NCBI GenBank assembly: GCA_001465115.1 | Contig: CP013614.1 | Span: 1,054,001 to 1,118,000 of the forward strand | Origin: Enterococcus silesiacus | Lineage (GTDB): Bacteria; Bacillota; Bacilli; Lactobacillales; Enterococcaceae | Length of the DNA stretch: 64,000 bases | Direction of reading: 5' to 3' | Shown here: one piece after another, positions 1-8,099 of the stretch | Layout of the letters: the number at the start of each line of letters is the position of its first letter | How positions within the stretch are numbered: position 1 is the stretch's first letter | Made by a program: the position numbers and the translations under genes | The notes under the pieces: generated by a model | The model's input: the letters and a program-made list of their open reading frames with translations, nothing else | Database searches by the model: none | Told to the model about the DNA's origin: nothing

Positions 1-139
1 TATAACTTATTTCTAGACAATCCACTCCACCTGCTAAACAGCCCTCCGCAATTTCAACAGCCCGTTCGATTGTTTCGACCCGAACAATCGCCATAATTGT
101 TGTTTCTTCTATTCTATTTAGTATAGTTGTTCGAAACAT
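1..139 (-). CDS. KDPG/KHG-type aldolase, N-terminal part only (runs off the window)
   Basis: The first 46 residues are visible; the rest lies beyond the left edge. They read as a long N-terminal helix, a strand with the AIVR motif and then GGVDCLEIS, the pattern of the 2-keto-3-deoxy-6-phosphogluconate / 4-hydroxy-2-oxoglutarate aldolase family (beta strands 1 and 2 of the barrel). Such enzymes split 2-keto-3-deoxy-phospho-sugar acids into pyruvate and a phosphorylated aldehyde. The catalytic lysine is not in view. An AAAGGAGG ribosome site precedes the ATG, and the gene begins 13 bp after the DHDPS-family gene, so it belongs to the same operon. The family is recognised from a short piece only; a sugar-acid catabolic role is inferred from context. 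Confidence 0.7.
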   Translation of the reverse strand, partial: MFRTTILNRIEETTIMAIVRVETIERAVEIAEGCLAGGVDCLEISY

Positions 140-152
140 GTTTTTTCCTCCT

Positions 153-1046
153 TTAAAAAGACTCACTGTTTTCTAGGTAATAATCCATTGTTTTTGCCAC
201 TTCCAATAACACTTTTTCACTAACTGGCTGAACAGGCAACCGGGGATTTCCAACTGTAATTCCCTGATAATTAATAGCAGCCTTTAATACAGAAGGAATT
301 GTTCCGAGTTTTAAAATACGCCGAAATTCTTCAATACTATTCTGCATTGATTGGGCTTTTTCCATGTTTCCTTCTATCCAATAACGATAAATAGCGACAT
401 CGATTTCGGTTAGAACATTTGACGTAGCTGCAACTGCTCCTGCAGCACCCGCTTTTAACGCATCTAGAATCAATGAATCAGACCCTGATAAGACAGCAAA
501 TGCTTCATTTTTTGCTGCTTGGATATAGCCTTTTATATTTTCAAGATCACCGCTGCTATCTTTAATACCAATAATATTTTGATGTCCAGCTATTTTCCCA
601 ATCATGCTGGAGCTAATCGTTACTCCGGTGTTTTTAGGTATATTATAGAGCAAAATAGGCGCTGTGTTTGCTTCAGCAAGTGTTAGATAATGGGTAATCA
701 ATTCCTTTTCAGTTGGCGGAACAAAGTACGGGGTGATCACAGATAATGCATCTGCTCCTAGTGCTGTCATTTCTTTTGATAAAGCAATAACTTGATCCGT
801 ACTATTTCCACCAGTTCCAACATATACTGGTACACGCCCATTCGTCTCTGTAATAACACTTTGAGCAAATTTTAGTTTCTCATAGTCACTTAAAACATGA
901 AATTCACCATTTGTGCCAAGAATAAACAGACCATTGACCTTTTTTTCAATTAAATGATTCACTAGTTGTTTTGTCGCATTTACATCGATTTGATTCGCTT
1001 TATCTAGAGGTGTGACCATTGCTGTAATGAGTCCTTCTGGTTTCAT
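153..1046 (-). CDS. Dihydrodipicolinate synthase / N-acetylneuraminate lyase family aldolase
   Basis: A 297-residue class I aldolase of the DapA/NanA superfamily. Visible are the N-terminal TAMVTPL segment, the GTNGEF loop, the tyrosine in LLYNIP and the Schiff-base lysine in GIKDSSGD, so the active site looks intact. The family makes or breaks a C-C bond to pyruvate; substrates range from aspartate semialdehyde to sialic acid and 2-keto-3-deoxy sugar acids. Because the gene sits between an SIS isomerase, a PTS and a KDPG-type aldolase, a catabolic 2-keto-3-deoxy acid role is more likely than lysine synthesis (inference). The ATG at 1046 is chosen over an upstream in-frame start because GGGAGGAG lies just before it. 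The SIS gene ends 17 bp upstream. Confidence 0.85.
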   Translation of the reverse strand: MKPEGLITAMVTPLDKANQIDVNATKQLVNHLIEKKVNGLFILGTNGEFHVLSDYEKLKFAQSVITETNGRVPVYVGTGGNSTDQVIALSKEMTALGADALSVITPYFVPPTEKELITHYLTLAEANTAPILLYNIPKNTGVTISSSMIGKIAGHQNIIGIKDSSGDLENIKGYIQAAKNEAFAVLSGSDSLILDALKAGAAGAVAATSNVLTEIDVAIYRYWIEGNMEKAQSMQNSIEEFRRILKLGTIPSVLKAAINYQGITVGNPRLPVQPVSEKVLLEVAKTMDYYLENSESF

Positions 1047-1063
1047 TTTATCTCCTCCCTTCC

Positions 1064-1684
1064 TTACTCGCATGCTGAAATACTTTGACCCAACTTACCT
1101 CCTGGATGCCATTTCACATATTCTTTGTTAGTTATCCCCTTTTCTTCTTGTAGTAAAATACTCAAAGATTGGAGTAGTAAAACCTCCACTAAAATAGAGG
1201 CACGAGGGGGCTTGTTCAAGGAATCGCCCTCATTTTCCACGCCAGCGAAAAGTAAGCAATCACTATTTTGGGCCAACCACGAGTGCTTTTTACCAGTGAC
1301 AGAAATAATGCTAGCACCGTTTTTTTTTAGCGTTTCAACGGTCTTTTTCAATTCTTCTGTTTCCCCACTATTCGAAATTGATAAGACAATATCACCTGAC
1401 CTCACTTGCCCTGACGATCCGTGAATAGCTTCTGTTCCGTCTAAAAAATAGGCTGGAGTTCCTGTTGAGGAAAATAATGAAGCAATATATTCAGCCACAT
1501 GCCCAGGTTTTCCAATCCCTGTCACATGAACACGCCCGCCACTTTCTTCCGAAGTTAAAATCAGCTCTTTTGCAATCATCAATTGTTCTACCGATATTTC
1601 TTGAATAAACTTATTTAATTCTTCAGATGTATTTTCAAAAAAATTAACTAATGCTCGATCTAGTTCTTGTTTCATATGATCCAT
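1064..1684 (-). CDS. SIS-domain phosphosugar isomerase (KdsD/GutQ-like, no CBS domains)
   Basis: A 206-residue sugar isomerase (SIS) domain protein. It has the G-x-G-K-P-G-H phosphate region near residue 55, the SNSGET serine loop typical of SIS phosphosugar binding, and a C-terminal WHPGG(K)LG motif that resembles arabinose-5-phosphate isomerases (KdsD/KpsF/GutQ). The tandem CBS domains of KdsD are absent, so it is a single-domain form. Family members convert between aldose and ketose phosphates; one substrate cannot be read from sequence. Position between EIIC and the DHDPS-family gene suggests it acts on the imported, phosphorylated sugar acid. The ATG at 1684 is preferred because GGGAGG lies 4-5 bp before it; in-frame ATGs at 1699 and 1696 have no such site. 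Confidence 0.82.
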   Translation of the reverse strand: MDHMKQELDRALVNFFENTSEELNKFIQEISVEQLMIAKELILTSEESGGRVHVTGIGKPGHVAEYIASLFSSTGTPAYFLDGTEAIHGSSGQVRSGDIVLSISNSGETEELKKTVETLKKNGASIISVTGKKHSWLAQNSDCLLFAGVENEGDSLNKPPRASILVEVLLLQSLSILLQEEKGITNKEYVKWHPGGKLGQSISACE

Positions 1685-1746
1685 TTTACCTCCCATCATT
1701 TTTTGGCTCTATTTTAAGTTCAACTATTTATATTAGAGTGCTTCTA

Positions 1747-3006
1747 TCAAGAAAAAAGACTTAATATTTTCTCAACAAAAATGCCGATAACATTGTAATC
1801 AATATTTGGGAACGTCGAACCTTCTAACCCCATGCTGCCATATACTGGATAAAGAATTATCGGTAAAAAAGCTAGCAATAGGCCAACAATGAATGAACCA
1901 GCCACCGCTCCACGCCAGCCGCCAGTTGAGTTACCAAACACACCTGCTGTTCCTCCAGAGAAAAAGCAAATATGAGCCGCAGGAATAATCACAATCGGAA
2001 ATTTAAAAATAACCATGATAGCGACTCCAACTAGACCTGCAGCATATGCAGATAAAAAGCCAACGATTACAGCTGTTGGTGCATAAGGAAAGACCGTTGG
2101 AACATCTAGTGCTGGACGAGAATTTGGAATAAATTTTTCTGAAATGGATACAAAAGCAGCCGTGATTTCTGCTAAGAACATCCGTACACCTGTCATTAAA
2201 ATCGACATGCCAGCTGTAAATGTAAAGGCTTGGATCATAGGGAAGACTAACCAATGAGTCGTTCCAGCCAATTCTTGAGTTGCTTCTTTACCCGCTTTTA
2301 AAGCGGATACATAAAAGAGAATCAGCATGATCACTGCCACACCCATCAAAAAGTCCCTAAAAAATGATAGCCATTTTGGAAAATTAATATGCTCTGTACT
2401 TTTGTCTTCATGTTTGCTAAATAATTTACCAATATATCCAGACAAGGAATACCCAATCATGTTAAAGTGACCAATCGCAACATCGTCACTTCCAGTAATT
2501 TTCCGCATGAACGGCTGACATAATTGCGGTAGTGCAGCTGAACAAAATCCTAGAATCGTTCCACCTAAAATAATTGCAGCAATATCTGAAATACCGTGAG
2601 ACTTGATGATCAATGAAAGAACACAAGCAAAAAATAAACTGTGCCCTGTTGTAAAGAAGATATTTTTCATTGGTGTGATTCGAGCAAAAACTAGATTCAT
2701 TAAAAACCCTAGGATCAACGTGCATGATGTCACTAATGCATACTGCTCTTGAGCCATTGCTGTTGCAGCTTCTGGTGAAGCGACAACGCCGACAATATTA
2801 AAGCCTGTTTGAAATAATTTATTAAAATTCTGCAAAGCTCCTGTCATCAAAGCTCCGCCAGCACTAAAGACCATAAAACCAATGATTGTTTTAAACGTTC
2901 CGGTTAGAACTTCAGTACCTGATTTTTTTTGAGCCACTAATCCGACAAATGCGACGATCCCAAGTAAAATTGCTGGTGTACTTAAAAAGCTAATAATAAA
3001 ATCCAC
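1747..3006 (-). CDS. PTS EIIC membrane subunit, ascorbate (UlaA/SgaT) type
   Basis: A 419-residue, very hydrophobic protein with about ten to twelve membrane segments and the glycine-rich loops of the SgaT/UlaA PTS permease family (segments such as GGTAGVFGNSTGG near the C-terminal end and HSLFFAC in the middle). It would carry the sugar acid across the membrane while EIIB phosphorylates it. Separate genes for EIIB (36 bp upstream) and EIIA complete the system, matching the UlaABC layout. It starts with GTG at 3006, preceded by AAGGAG; an overlapping ATG in another frame cannot be the start. The UlaA family includes many transporters not specific for ascorbate, so the substrate is left open. 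Confidence 0.86.
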   Translation of the reverse strand: MDFIISFLSTPAILLGIVAFVGLVAQKKSGTEVLTGTFKTIIGFMVFSAGGALMTGALQNFNKLFQTGFNIVGVVASPEAATAMAQEQYALVTSCTLILGFLMNLVFARITPMKNIFFTTGHSLFFACVLSLIIKSHGISDIAAIILGGTILGFCSAALPQLCQPFMRKITGSDDVAIGHFNMIGYSLSGYIGKLFSKHEDKSTEHINFPKWLSFFRDFLMGVAVIMLILFYVSALKAGKEATQELAGTTHWLVFPMIQAFTFTAGMSILMTGVRMFLAEITAAFVSISEKFIPNSRPALDVPTVFPYAPTAVIVGFLSAYAAGLVGVAIMVIFKFPIVIIPAAHICFFSGGTAGVFGNSTGGWRGAVAGSFIVGLLLAFLPIILYPVYGSMGLEGSTFPNIDYNVIGIFVEKILSLFS

Positions 3007-3042
3007 TCTTTTTCATCTCCTTATCTTTACCTTGATACAAAA

Positions 3043-3321
3043 TCAACTATTCAGAAATCCAGCTAGTTTGCTTTGAATTTCATTTTTGTCGACAATATTA
3101 TTGATACCAATAATTGTTTGCTTTAATCCTTGTGATTCCAACTCCTTAGCAACATCAGCCAGTGTTATCAATAAATCGCCATCAAAACCTGGTACTGCAT
3201 CTAACGATGCGTGCTCGACTTGAATTGGAAAACCATTTTCTTTGATGACTTGTTCCGTTTTTATTTTTAACATTAAGCTTGAACCTACTCCTGCTCTACA
3301 AGCAACAAGGGCTTTATGCAT
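3043..3321 (-). CDS. PTS EIIB subunit, ascorbate/galactitol type
   Basis: A 92-residue soluble PTS EIIB domain. The N-terminus has the phospho-cysteine loop ACRAGVGSS (cysteine about residue 7), the signature of EIIB of the lactose/galactitol/ascorbate fold. It receives phosphate from the EIIA encoded just upstream and passes it to the sugar bound by EIIC. The ATG at 3321 is chosen because AGGAG lies about nine bases before it; an in-frame ATG at 3330 sits directly against the same AGGAG and is less likely. Only 12 bp separate it from the EIIA stop, which implies one transcript. Confidence 0.87.
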   Translation of the reverse strand: MHKALVACRAGVGSSLMLKIKTEQVIKENGFPIQVEHASLDAVPGFDGDLLITLADVAKELESQGLKQTIIGINNIVDKNEIQSKLAGFLNS

Positions 3322-3333
3322 ATACTCCATCTC

Positions 3334-3780
3334 CTATTCTTTTTCAATGATATACTCTAAAATATCCATTGGACTTTGTGCAGTATCTAAAATTTGGTAA
3401 AAATAGTGATCACTTAATAAATTGACCAACTCAGCCATTGATTCTAAGTGCGTCTCGCTATCTTTAGCACTCATACAAAAAAGATATTTGACTGGGTCAT
3501 TCGCTTTATTTCCTGATTTCACTGGTGTTTTTAACGTTGTGATACCCATTGCTAAATCCAATGCACCAAATTGTGCTGGTGCATGAGGCAATGCAACATG
3601 TTTTGTGACCACAATATAGGGTCCCAACGTTTGGCTTGTTTCAATAATTTTTTCAATATATTCTGCTGTGATCTTACCTCCATAAAGTAGTGGTTCTGCG
3701 GATCTGCGGATTGCTTCTTCCCAATCTGCTACTTCAAGATTTAGCTGAATAAATTCTTCTTTTATCATCTCACTTAACAA
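3334..3780 (-). CDS. PTS EIIA subunit, fructose/mannitol-ascorbate (EIIA-2) type
   Basis: A 148-residue EIIA type-2 domain protein. The phospho-histidine is most likely in the segment KHVALPHAPA (about residue 66), which matches the conserved ALPH pattern of the PtsN/FruA/UlaC family. It takes phosphate from HPr and hands it to the EIIB encoded next. First gene of the operon. The start is read as TTG at 3780 with AAGGGGTG seven bases upstream; an ATG twelve bases inside has no comparable site. Its promoter is visible at 3835-3863. No regulator gene lies beside it on this side; one may exist beyond the left edge. Confidence 0.85.
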   Translation of the reverse strand: MLSEMIKEEFIQLNLEVADWEEAIRRSAEPLLYGGKITAEYIEKIIETSQTLGPYIVVTKHVALPHAPAQFGALDLAMGITTLKTPVKSGNKANDPVKYLFCMSAKDSETHLESMAELVNLLSDHYFYQILDTAQSPMDILEYIIEKE

Positions 3781-3834
3781 TATGCAACACCCCTTTTGAA
3801 TTTCACCAAGCGTACGACTTATTGGTTCCTTTTC

Positions 3835-3863
3835 AATATAATCTGTTTATGAGAGGGTTTCAA
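3835..3863 (-). promoter_or_regulatory. Sigma-A promoter of the sugar-acid PTS operon
   Basis: On the minus strand TTGAAA (3858-3863) is followed after exactly 17 bases by TATATT (3835-3840). It lies 55 bp before the EIIA start and is the only strong match in the interval. No catabolite-response element that I can defend overlaps it. Confidence 0.72.
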
Positions 3864-4111
3864 TCTCTTTTGATTACTTATTTTGTAGGCTATTACAACA
3901 AAATCTGGTCCCTAAAACCAAGTGCGTTCAACAAAAATAGCTATCTGGCAAAAACGAGACATCAAATGTAAATTATTCACGCCATTCATAGTACTTTGCT
4001 TACTTTTGATCCCAACCAATGCTTAATCAGCAAACAAAAGCTGAACTAAACATGCTGACTATAAAAATTTAAGTGAATTATTTCATGATTTTCCCATTCG
4101 TCTTTTTCATA
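3864..4111. other. Intergenic stretch without recognisable gene
   Basis: Together with the promoter and terminator beside it this makes up the 464-bp gap between the PTS operon and the Nudix gene. The DNA is AT-rich, has stops in all frames and shows no convincing RNA structure or coding pattern. A short imperfect repeat around TGGTCCCTAAAACCA (3908-3922) could be an operator, but I cannot support it. Confidence 0.4.
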
Positions 4112-4157
4112 ACAAAAAAAACGTAGAATAAAACTAAACATCAAGTTTTATCCTACG
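4112..4157 (-). terminator. Rho-independent terminator of the Nudix gene
   Basis: A 14-bp stem (arms 4122-4135 and 4144-4157, one mismatch) is followed on the minus strand by eight to nine T. It lies 88 bp downstream of the Nudix stop. Confidence 0.78.
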
Positions 4158-4244
4158 CTCTAAATCCAATTAAATAGTGACAACTATTCAGTATACTTCT
4201 CAAAATTCAATACTCATATTTCAATTTCTTTTTACCATAATGAT

Positions 4245-4691
4245 TTATGATTGATTCGCTTGCCATTTTTTAACCGCCCATTTATGACTACCACGTTTTA
4301 ATAAATGAATGCCTTTTTCAACAGAAACCCAACAAATTCTATTGGTTTTCTCCAAAGGAGCGCAAACCTGTTGCCATTTTATTGCCACAAAGAAATACCC
4401 TGGATTATAATAGTCTGTCATTCGATGTCTTGAATGAAAATATTCATCCGCTTGTCCTAAATACTCACCAATTGTTACTTCGATCCCTAATTCTTCTAGC
4501 ATTTCCCGATGGATTGCTGTTTCCTTTGTCTCACCAGACTCAATTTCTCCGCCTGGTAAAAAATAAGCTCCATTTGGCGCTTGAATCAAAACAATTTCCG
4601 TTTCATTATTTCTTGAGACAATAATATATGCGCCTAGTCTTTTTTTATATACCAATGTTTCTGATTTTTCACCAAACGACGGTGTTTTCAT
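4245..4691 (-). CDS. Nudix hydrolase
   Basis: A 148-residue Nudix-fold pyrophosphohydrolase. The complete Nudix box G-x5-E-x7-RE-x2-EE-x-G-[hydrophobic] is present from about residue 47 (starting GEIESGE and ending REMLEELGI), so metal binding and catalysis should be intact. The family cleaves nucleoside diphosphates linked to another moiety, for example oxidised nucleotides or ADP-ribose; the substrate is not readable. The ATG at 4691 is preferred because GGGAG lies eight bases before it; an in-frame ATG at 4706 has no ribosome site. It is a single-gene unit with its own promoter and terminator. Confidence 0.85.
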   Translation of the reverse strand: MKTPSFGEKSETLVYKKRLGAYIIVSRNNETEIVLIQAPNGAYFLPGGEIESGETKETAIHREMLEELGIEVTIGEYLGQADEYFHSRHRMTDYYNPGYFFVAIKWQQVCAPLEKTNRICWVSVEKGIHLLKRGSHKWAVKKWQANQS

Positions 4692-4720
4692 AAGAACAGC
4701 TCCCATTTTAGTTTACTCTA

Positions 4721-4749
4721 ATTTTACATTAGAATTTTCTCATGAACAA
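4721..4749 (-). promoter_or_regulatory. Promoter of the Nudix gene
   Basis: TTGTTC (4744-4749), a 17-base spacer and TAAAAT (4721-4726) on the minus strand, 30 bp before the chosen start. Confidence 0.55.
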
Positions 4750-4865
4750 GTGTTAACCTAACCTTTCACTCACAAATCCAACGCAGTCTATGCTACTATA
4801 AAAACATCAGCTTTTATTTGATTCAAGCTGAACAATACCCCATTCACGAAAGGAAGATAACCTAT

Positions 4866-5240
4866 ATGAAAATGGCTCACACTTGTGTTCGTGTCAAAGA
4901 TTTAGAAGCCTCATTAGAATTTTATCAAAAAGCATTTAATTTTGAAGAAAGTCGCAGACGTGATTTTCCAGAACATAAATTTACTTTAGTTTACCTAACA
5001 TTACCTGGTGATGGTTATGAACTAGAACTAACGTATAATTATGACCATGAAGCATATGATTTAGGAGACGGCTACGGTCATATTGCCATCAGCACAGATG
5101 AACTCGAAAAATTACATGAAGAACAAAAAAATGCTGGCTTCACCGTGACTGATATGAAAGCCTTGCCTGGTACTCCTCCATCTTATTATTTTATTACTGA
5201 TCCAGATGGTTATAAAATCGAAGTGATCCGCACTCGTTAG
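4866..5240 (+). CDS. gloA: Lactoylglutathione lyase (glyoxalase I)
   Basis: A 124-residue VOC-superfamily protein of GloA size. The four expected metal ligands are visible: His5 (AHTC), Glu54 (YELEL), His72 (GYGHIA) and Glu about 119 (YKIEV). It would isomerise the hemithioacetal of methylglyoxal and a low-molecular thiol. Enterococci can make glutathione, so a true glyoxalase I role is plausible, but other VOC enzymes share the fold. The ATG at 4866 is chosen because AAAGGAAG precedes it and it gives the canonical N-terminus; the reading frame is open upstream to 4818 without a ribosome site. Single-gene unit ending in a strong hairpin. Confidence 0.85.
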   Translation: MKMAHTCVRVKDLEASLEFYQKAFNFEESRRRDFPEHKFTLVYLTLPGDGYELELTYNYDHEAYDLGDGYGHIAISTDELEKLHEEQKNAGFTVTDMKALPGTPPSYYFITDPDGYKIEVIRTR

Positions 5241-5244
5241 TACT

Positions 5245-5312
5245 AAAAAAACAGTTGATCATACATTAGGCTCTCTCAACATCCTGCCTAATCTGTGATT
5301 AGCTGTTTTTTT
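5245..5312 (+). terminator. Terminator after gloA
   Basis: Nested hairpin: inner arms ATTAGGC / GCCTAAT (5265-5271 and 5286-5292) within outer arms AAAAACAG / CTGTTTTT, followed by T. A-runs on the 5' side mean it could work weakly in the other direction. Confidence 0.7.
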
Positions 5313-5406
5313 CAGCCTGTCTCACTTCGGCCAAACTTAAATATCCCCATTTCATAAAAAAAAGTGCTACACTGTTATTCTACATATTAATTGAGGACGT
5401 GATCAA

Positions 5407-6126
5407 ATGACAACAACTATCGGCATAGCCGGCAATCAAATTATTCAATCCGTTGATGTGTTCAACGGGAACCATGTAACATATACACCTCAGGGATTTG
5501 TAACAGCTGTTCAAAAAGCAGGAGGATTACCAATGGTTTTGCCAATTGGAAATGAAGAAGTTGCTGCATCTTATATTTCAAAGATCGATAAATTACTGTT
5601 AGCTGGCGGACAAGACATTTCCCCTGATTTCTTCGGTGAAGAACCTCACCCTAAACTGGAAGAAACAAATCGAAATCGTGATCTCTTTGAATTAGCCTTG
5701 ATCAAAGAAGCGATTAAACAAAATAAACCCATTTTTGCGGTTTGCCGCGGCATGCAATTGATAAACGTTGCATTAGGCGGCACCTTATATCAGGACCTTT
5801 CTCTCTACTCCGAATGGTCAGTCAAACACGGACAACAGCCGACGCAACCCCAATTTGCTACACATGGGATTAAAATCGAAAAAGACAGTGCTCTTTATCA
5901 GGTATTTGGAGCCGAATATCGGGTCAATTCTTATCATCATCAAGCAATCAATGACTTAGCCTCCTCATTAAAAATTACTGCAAGATCTTCCGATGGTATC
6001 GCAGAAGCAATTGAATCGATCGATGCAAATCAACGTTTATTAGGTGTACAATGGCATCCTGAGCTTCGTTTTGATACAGCTGCAAAAGAATTTAAGTTAT
6101 TCGAGTATTTTGTAAACCAATTATAA
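5407..6126 (+). CDS. Class I glutamine amidotransferase-like hydrolase (PuuD / peptidase C26 family)
   Basis: A 239-residue protein with the class I glutamine amidotransferase fold used as a stand-alone hydrolase. The nucleophile is the cysteine in FAVCRGMQ (about residue 117) and the paired His-x-Glu is in QWHPEL near the C-terminus. The LAGGQDISP stretch near residue 66 is typical of gamma-glutamyl-gamma-aminobutyrate hydrolases (PuuD), which cut gamma-glutamyl amides. No putrescine or GABA genes are nearby, so the natural substrate is uncertain. GAGGACGTG precedes the ATG. Single-gene unit ending in a 23-bp hairpin shared with the convergent reductase gene. Confidence 0.82.
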   Translation: MTTTIGIAGNQIIQSVDVFNGNHVTYTPQGFVTAVQKAGGLPMVLPIGNEEVAASYISKIDKLLLAGGQDISPDFFGEEPHPKLEETNRNRDLFELALIKEAIKQNKPIFAVCRGMQLINVALGGTLYQDLSLYSEWSVKHGQQPTQPQFATHGIKIEKDSALYQVFGAEYRVNSYHHQAINDLASSLKITARSSDGIAEAIESIDANQRLLGVQWHPELRFDTAAKEFKLFEYFVNQL

Positions 6127-6181
6127 AATAAGGTGGCACACATCAAAAGTAAAAAATGCTTTTGATGTGTGCCACCTTATT
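6127..6181. terminator. Bidirectional terminator between convergent genes
   Basis: A perfect 23-bp inverted repeat (arms 6127-6149 and 6159-6181) with a nine-base loop, lying exactly between the stops of the amidotransferase-like gene (+) and the aldo/keto reductase (-). The AATAAGG/CCTTATT ends supply U-rich tails in both directions. Confidence 0.85.
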
Positions 6182-6190
6182 TATTCAATC

Positions 6191-7015
6191 TTAAAAATCA
6201 AAATTATCTGGGTCTGGTCCTAAACGTTCATTTGTATTTAGTTCATTAATCCGCTTAATGTCTGCCTCAGTTAATTCAAAATCAAAAACATCAAAATTTT
6301 GTTTGATACGATCTTGGTGAACTGATTTTGGAATGACGATGATATCGCTTTGTAAATGCCAGCGAATGATCACTTGCGCTGCGGTTTTATGGTATTTTTT
6401 ACCAATCTCAACTAGTGTAGGATTTTCTAGAATTTTACCTTGCCCTAACGGAGACCATGCTTCAACCGCAATTTGATTATCTGCTAGGAATTTGCGTAGC
6501 GGCTCTTGTGTCAAGGTTGGATGGAGTTCAATTTGATCGACCGTTGGGACAATGGTCGCTTCTTTAAGCAAATCCTCAATATGATGTTCATGAAAATTAG
6601 AAACACCAATTGCTTTAGCTCGTCCACTTCGATAGATCTCTTCCATCGCACGCCAGGAATCCTTATATTTCCCTTCGACCGGCCAATGAATCAAATATAG
6701 ATCAATGTAATCTAGCCCAAGTTTATTTAAACTCTCATCAAATGCTTTTAACGTTGAATCGTATCCTTGATCCGCATTCCATAATTTTGTTGTAACAAAA
6801 ATTTCTTCCCGAGGAACACCTGATGCACGAATCCCTTCACCGACACTGACTTCATTTTTATAAGCGGCAGCAGTATCTATTAAGCGATAACCTGCTTGTA
6901 AAGCCCATTTTACAGAATCAACAGCCTCAGCACCATCTTTCACTTGCCATACCCCTAAACCTAAACGCGGGATAATTGAACCATTCGCTAACTCTTTTGT
7001 TTTCTTAAAAGACAT
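6191..7015 (-). CDS. Aldo/keto reductase (2,5-diketo-gluconate reductase-like)
   Basis: A 274-residue (alpha/beta)8 NADPH-dependent oxidoreductase of the AKR5 type. The catalytic tetrad is visible: Asp in LIDTAAAY with Tyr five residues on, Lys in TTKLW and His in LIHWP. The C-terminal IPKS and R motifs bind the 2'-phosphate of NADPH. It reduces aldehydes or ketones; related enzymes handle methylglyoxal and diketo-gluconate. GGAAGG lies before the ATG. It is monocistronic, converging on the hydrolase gene through a shared terminator. The substrate cannot be named from sequence. Confidence 0.88.
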   Translation of the reverse strand: MSFKKTKELANGSIIPRLGLGVWQVKDGAEAVDSVKWALQAGYRLIDTAAAYKNEVSVGEGIRASGVPREEIFVTTKLWNADQGYDSTLKAFDESLNKLGLDYIDLYLIHWPVEGKYKDSWRAMEEIYRSGRAKAIGVSNFHEHHIEDLLKEATIVPTVDQIELHPTLTQEPLRKFLADNQIAVEAWSPLGQGKILENPTLVEIGKKYHKTAAQVIIRWHLQSDIIVIPKSVHQDRIKQNFDVFDFELTEADIKRINELNTNERLGPDPDNFDF

Positions 7016-7197
7016 GTTTTTTCATTCCTTCCATTGAAAAAGTGACTCTTATTTTAGTATACTCTTTTAACTGCTAGATGGAAAATAACTGGATTATAAA
7101 ACAATGTATAGTCTTCTAAAGATTCTTGTTTATTCTTCTTAGAATAGTCATACATTGCTTTTCATTTTTGATCACTCGATTTTTCTTAATTGAGGGC

Positions 7198-7237
7198 AAA
7201 AAAGAAAACAACAAATCGGCTTCGTCATTTTCTTTGC
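7198..7237 (-). terminator. Possible terminator of the lipoprotein gene
   Basis: On the minus strand GCAAAGAAAA pairs with TTTTCTTT(tt)TTGC across a 20-base loop and runs into T. AT-rich, and the stem is interrupted by a bulge, so only moderate support. Confidence 0.4.
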
Positions 7238-7252
7238 TGTTCATTATAAAAA

Positions 7253-7945
7253 TCAATCTTCTTCTGGTAACTCTATTTTTTCAATTGCATTAAAATTATC
7301 AAATTCCGAATCTATGCTGACAACTACTTTCCCTTTTTTATTTTCAGCAAAAACGTTAATCTTCATTTCTTTTACATTAAATGATTTTTTATCTACAATC
7401 ATGTTCATCTGAATCGATAAATCCTCATCCGTATCAAAACCAGTAAAAGAAATATTATAATATTTTTTCAGTGTTTTATATAATTTTTTATCATACCCGT
7501 CATACATAAAGTGATATTCATCATCCGTCGTCTCGAAACCGACATCTTCTGAAACGAACCCGAGTAATTCTAAAGGCACACTGTAATCAACTTGCTTGCT
7601 GAACTCTTTCGCATCGACTTTGGCTGTTTTCTTCCAAACCCCTGGTCGGTCTTCTAAATAAGCTTTGCCCTCTTTTATAATCACTTCAAGCTCTTCACCA
7701 TCGGCTTTCGTCAGGTCAACACTGTAGCCATTATTTTTACGATCGACTTCGGAACTCATTTCAACTCTTGAATTATCTTTTTGACCTAAGGCACTAACCT
7801 TCACACTAAGATCCATATCTAGTGAATAACTATCCACTTTACTTTCCTGTGCATCCATACGCTTGAGTGCAGCTTCTTTAGTTAGCGGCTTATTGCAGCC
7901 AGCCAATGTAAATAGTAACGCACATACCAAAACAAACTTTTTCAT
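7253..7945 (-). CDS. Predicted lipoprotein, LppX/DUF6612-like
   Basis: A 230-residue exported lipoprotein. A signal peptide ends in the lipobox LAGC with cysteine 17. The mature part is rich in charged residues and beta strands, with repeated patterns of the type seen in DUF6612 proteins (SYSLDMDLSVKV near the start, KKTAKVDAKEF in the middle, MNMIVDKKSFNVKEMKI later), a fold thought to bind lipid or a hydrophobic ligand at the cell surface. Function is not known. It is monocistronic and has no obvious partner; the neighbours on both sides are metabolic genes with separate transcription. Confidence 0.7.
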   Translation of the reverse strand: MKKFVLVCALLFTLAGCNKPLTKEAALKRMDAQESKVDSYSLDMDLSVKVSALGQKDNSRVEMSSEVDRKNNGYSVDLTKADGEELEVIIKEGKAYLEDRPGVWKKTAKVDAKEFSKQVDYSVPLELLGFVSEDVGFETTDDEYHFMYDGYDKKLYKTLKKYYNISFTGFDTDEDLSIQMNMIVDKKSFNVKEMKINVFAENKKGKVVVSIDSEFDNFNAIEKIELPEED

Positions 7946-8050
7946 CTTAACTCCCCAAATTCTTCTATTATTTAGTGTGACTATTCTCTAAAACTCATTA
8001 TACTAAACCTATATTCAAAATACGAGCACTTTTCTGAATACTTTTATCGA

Positions 8051-8090
8051 ATAAAAAAGAAGCCAAATCGCTCACAATTTTGACTTCTTA
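8051..8090 (-). terminator. Terminator of ilvE
   Basis: On the minus strand AGAAGTCAAAAT pairs with ATTTGGCTTCT (one G-U pair and one bulged A) and is followed by TTTTTT. It lies about 10 bp past the ilvE stop. Confidence 0.72.
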
Positions 8091-8099
8091 CTTATTTTT

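Noticed and set aside
1125..1424. Plus-strand open frame opposite the SIS gene
   Set aside because: Shadow of the real minus-strand gene: no ribosome site, odd composition, and full overlap with a recognised family.
4026..4046. AAAAGCTGAACT, matching part of repeat family B
   Set aside because: Only 12 bases match, with none of the other conserved blocks or stems around it; likely chance.
4823..4840. AAGCTGAACAAT before gloA, matching repeat family B
   Set aside because: Again a 12-base match only; the flanks do not resemble the repeat and the segment merges with the gloA ribosome site.
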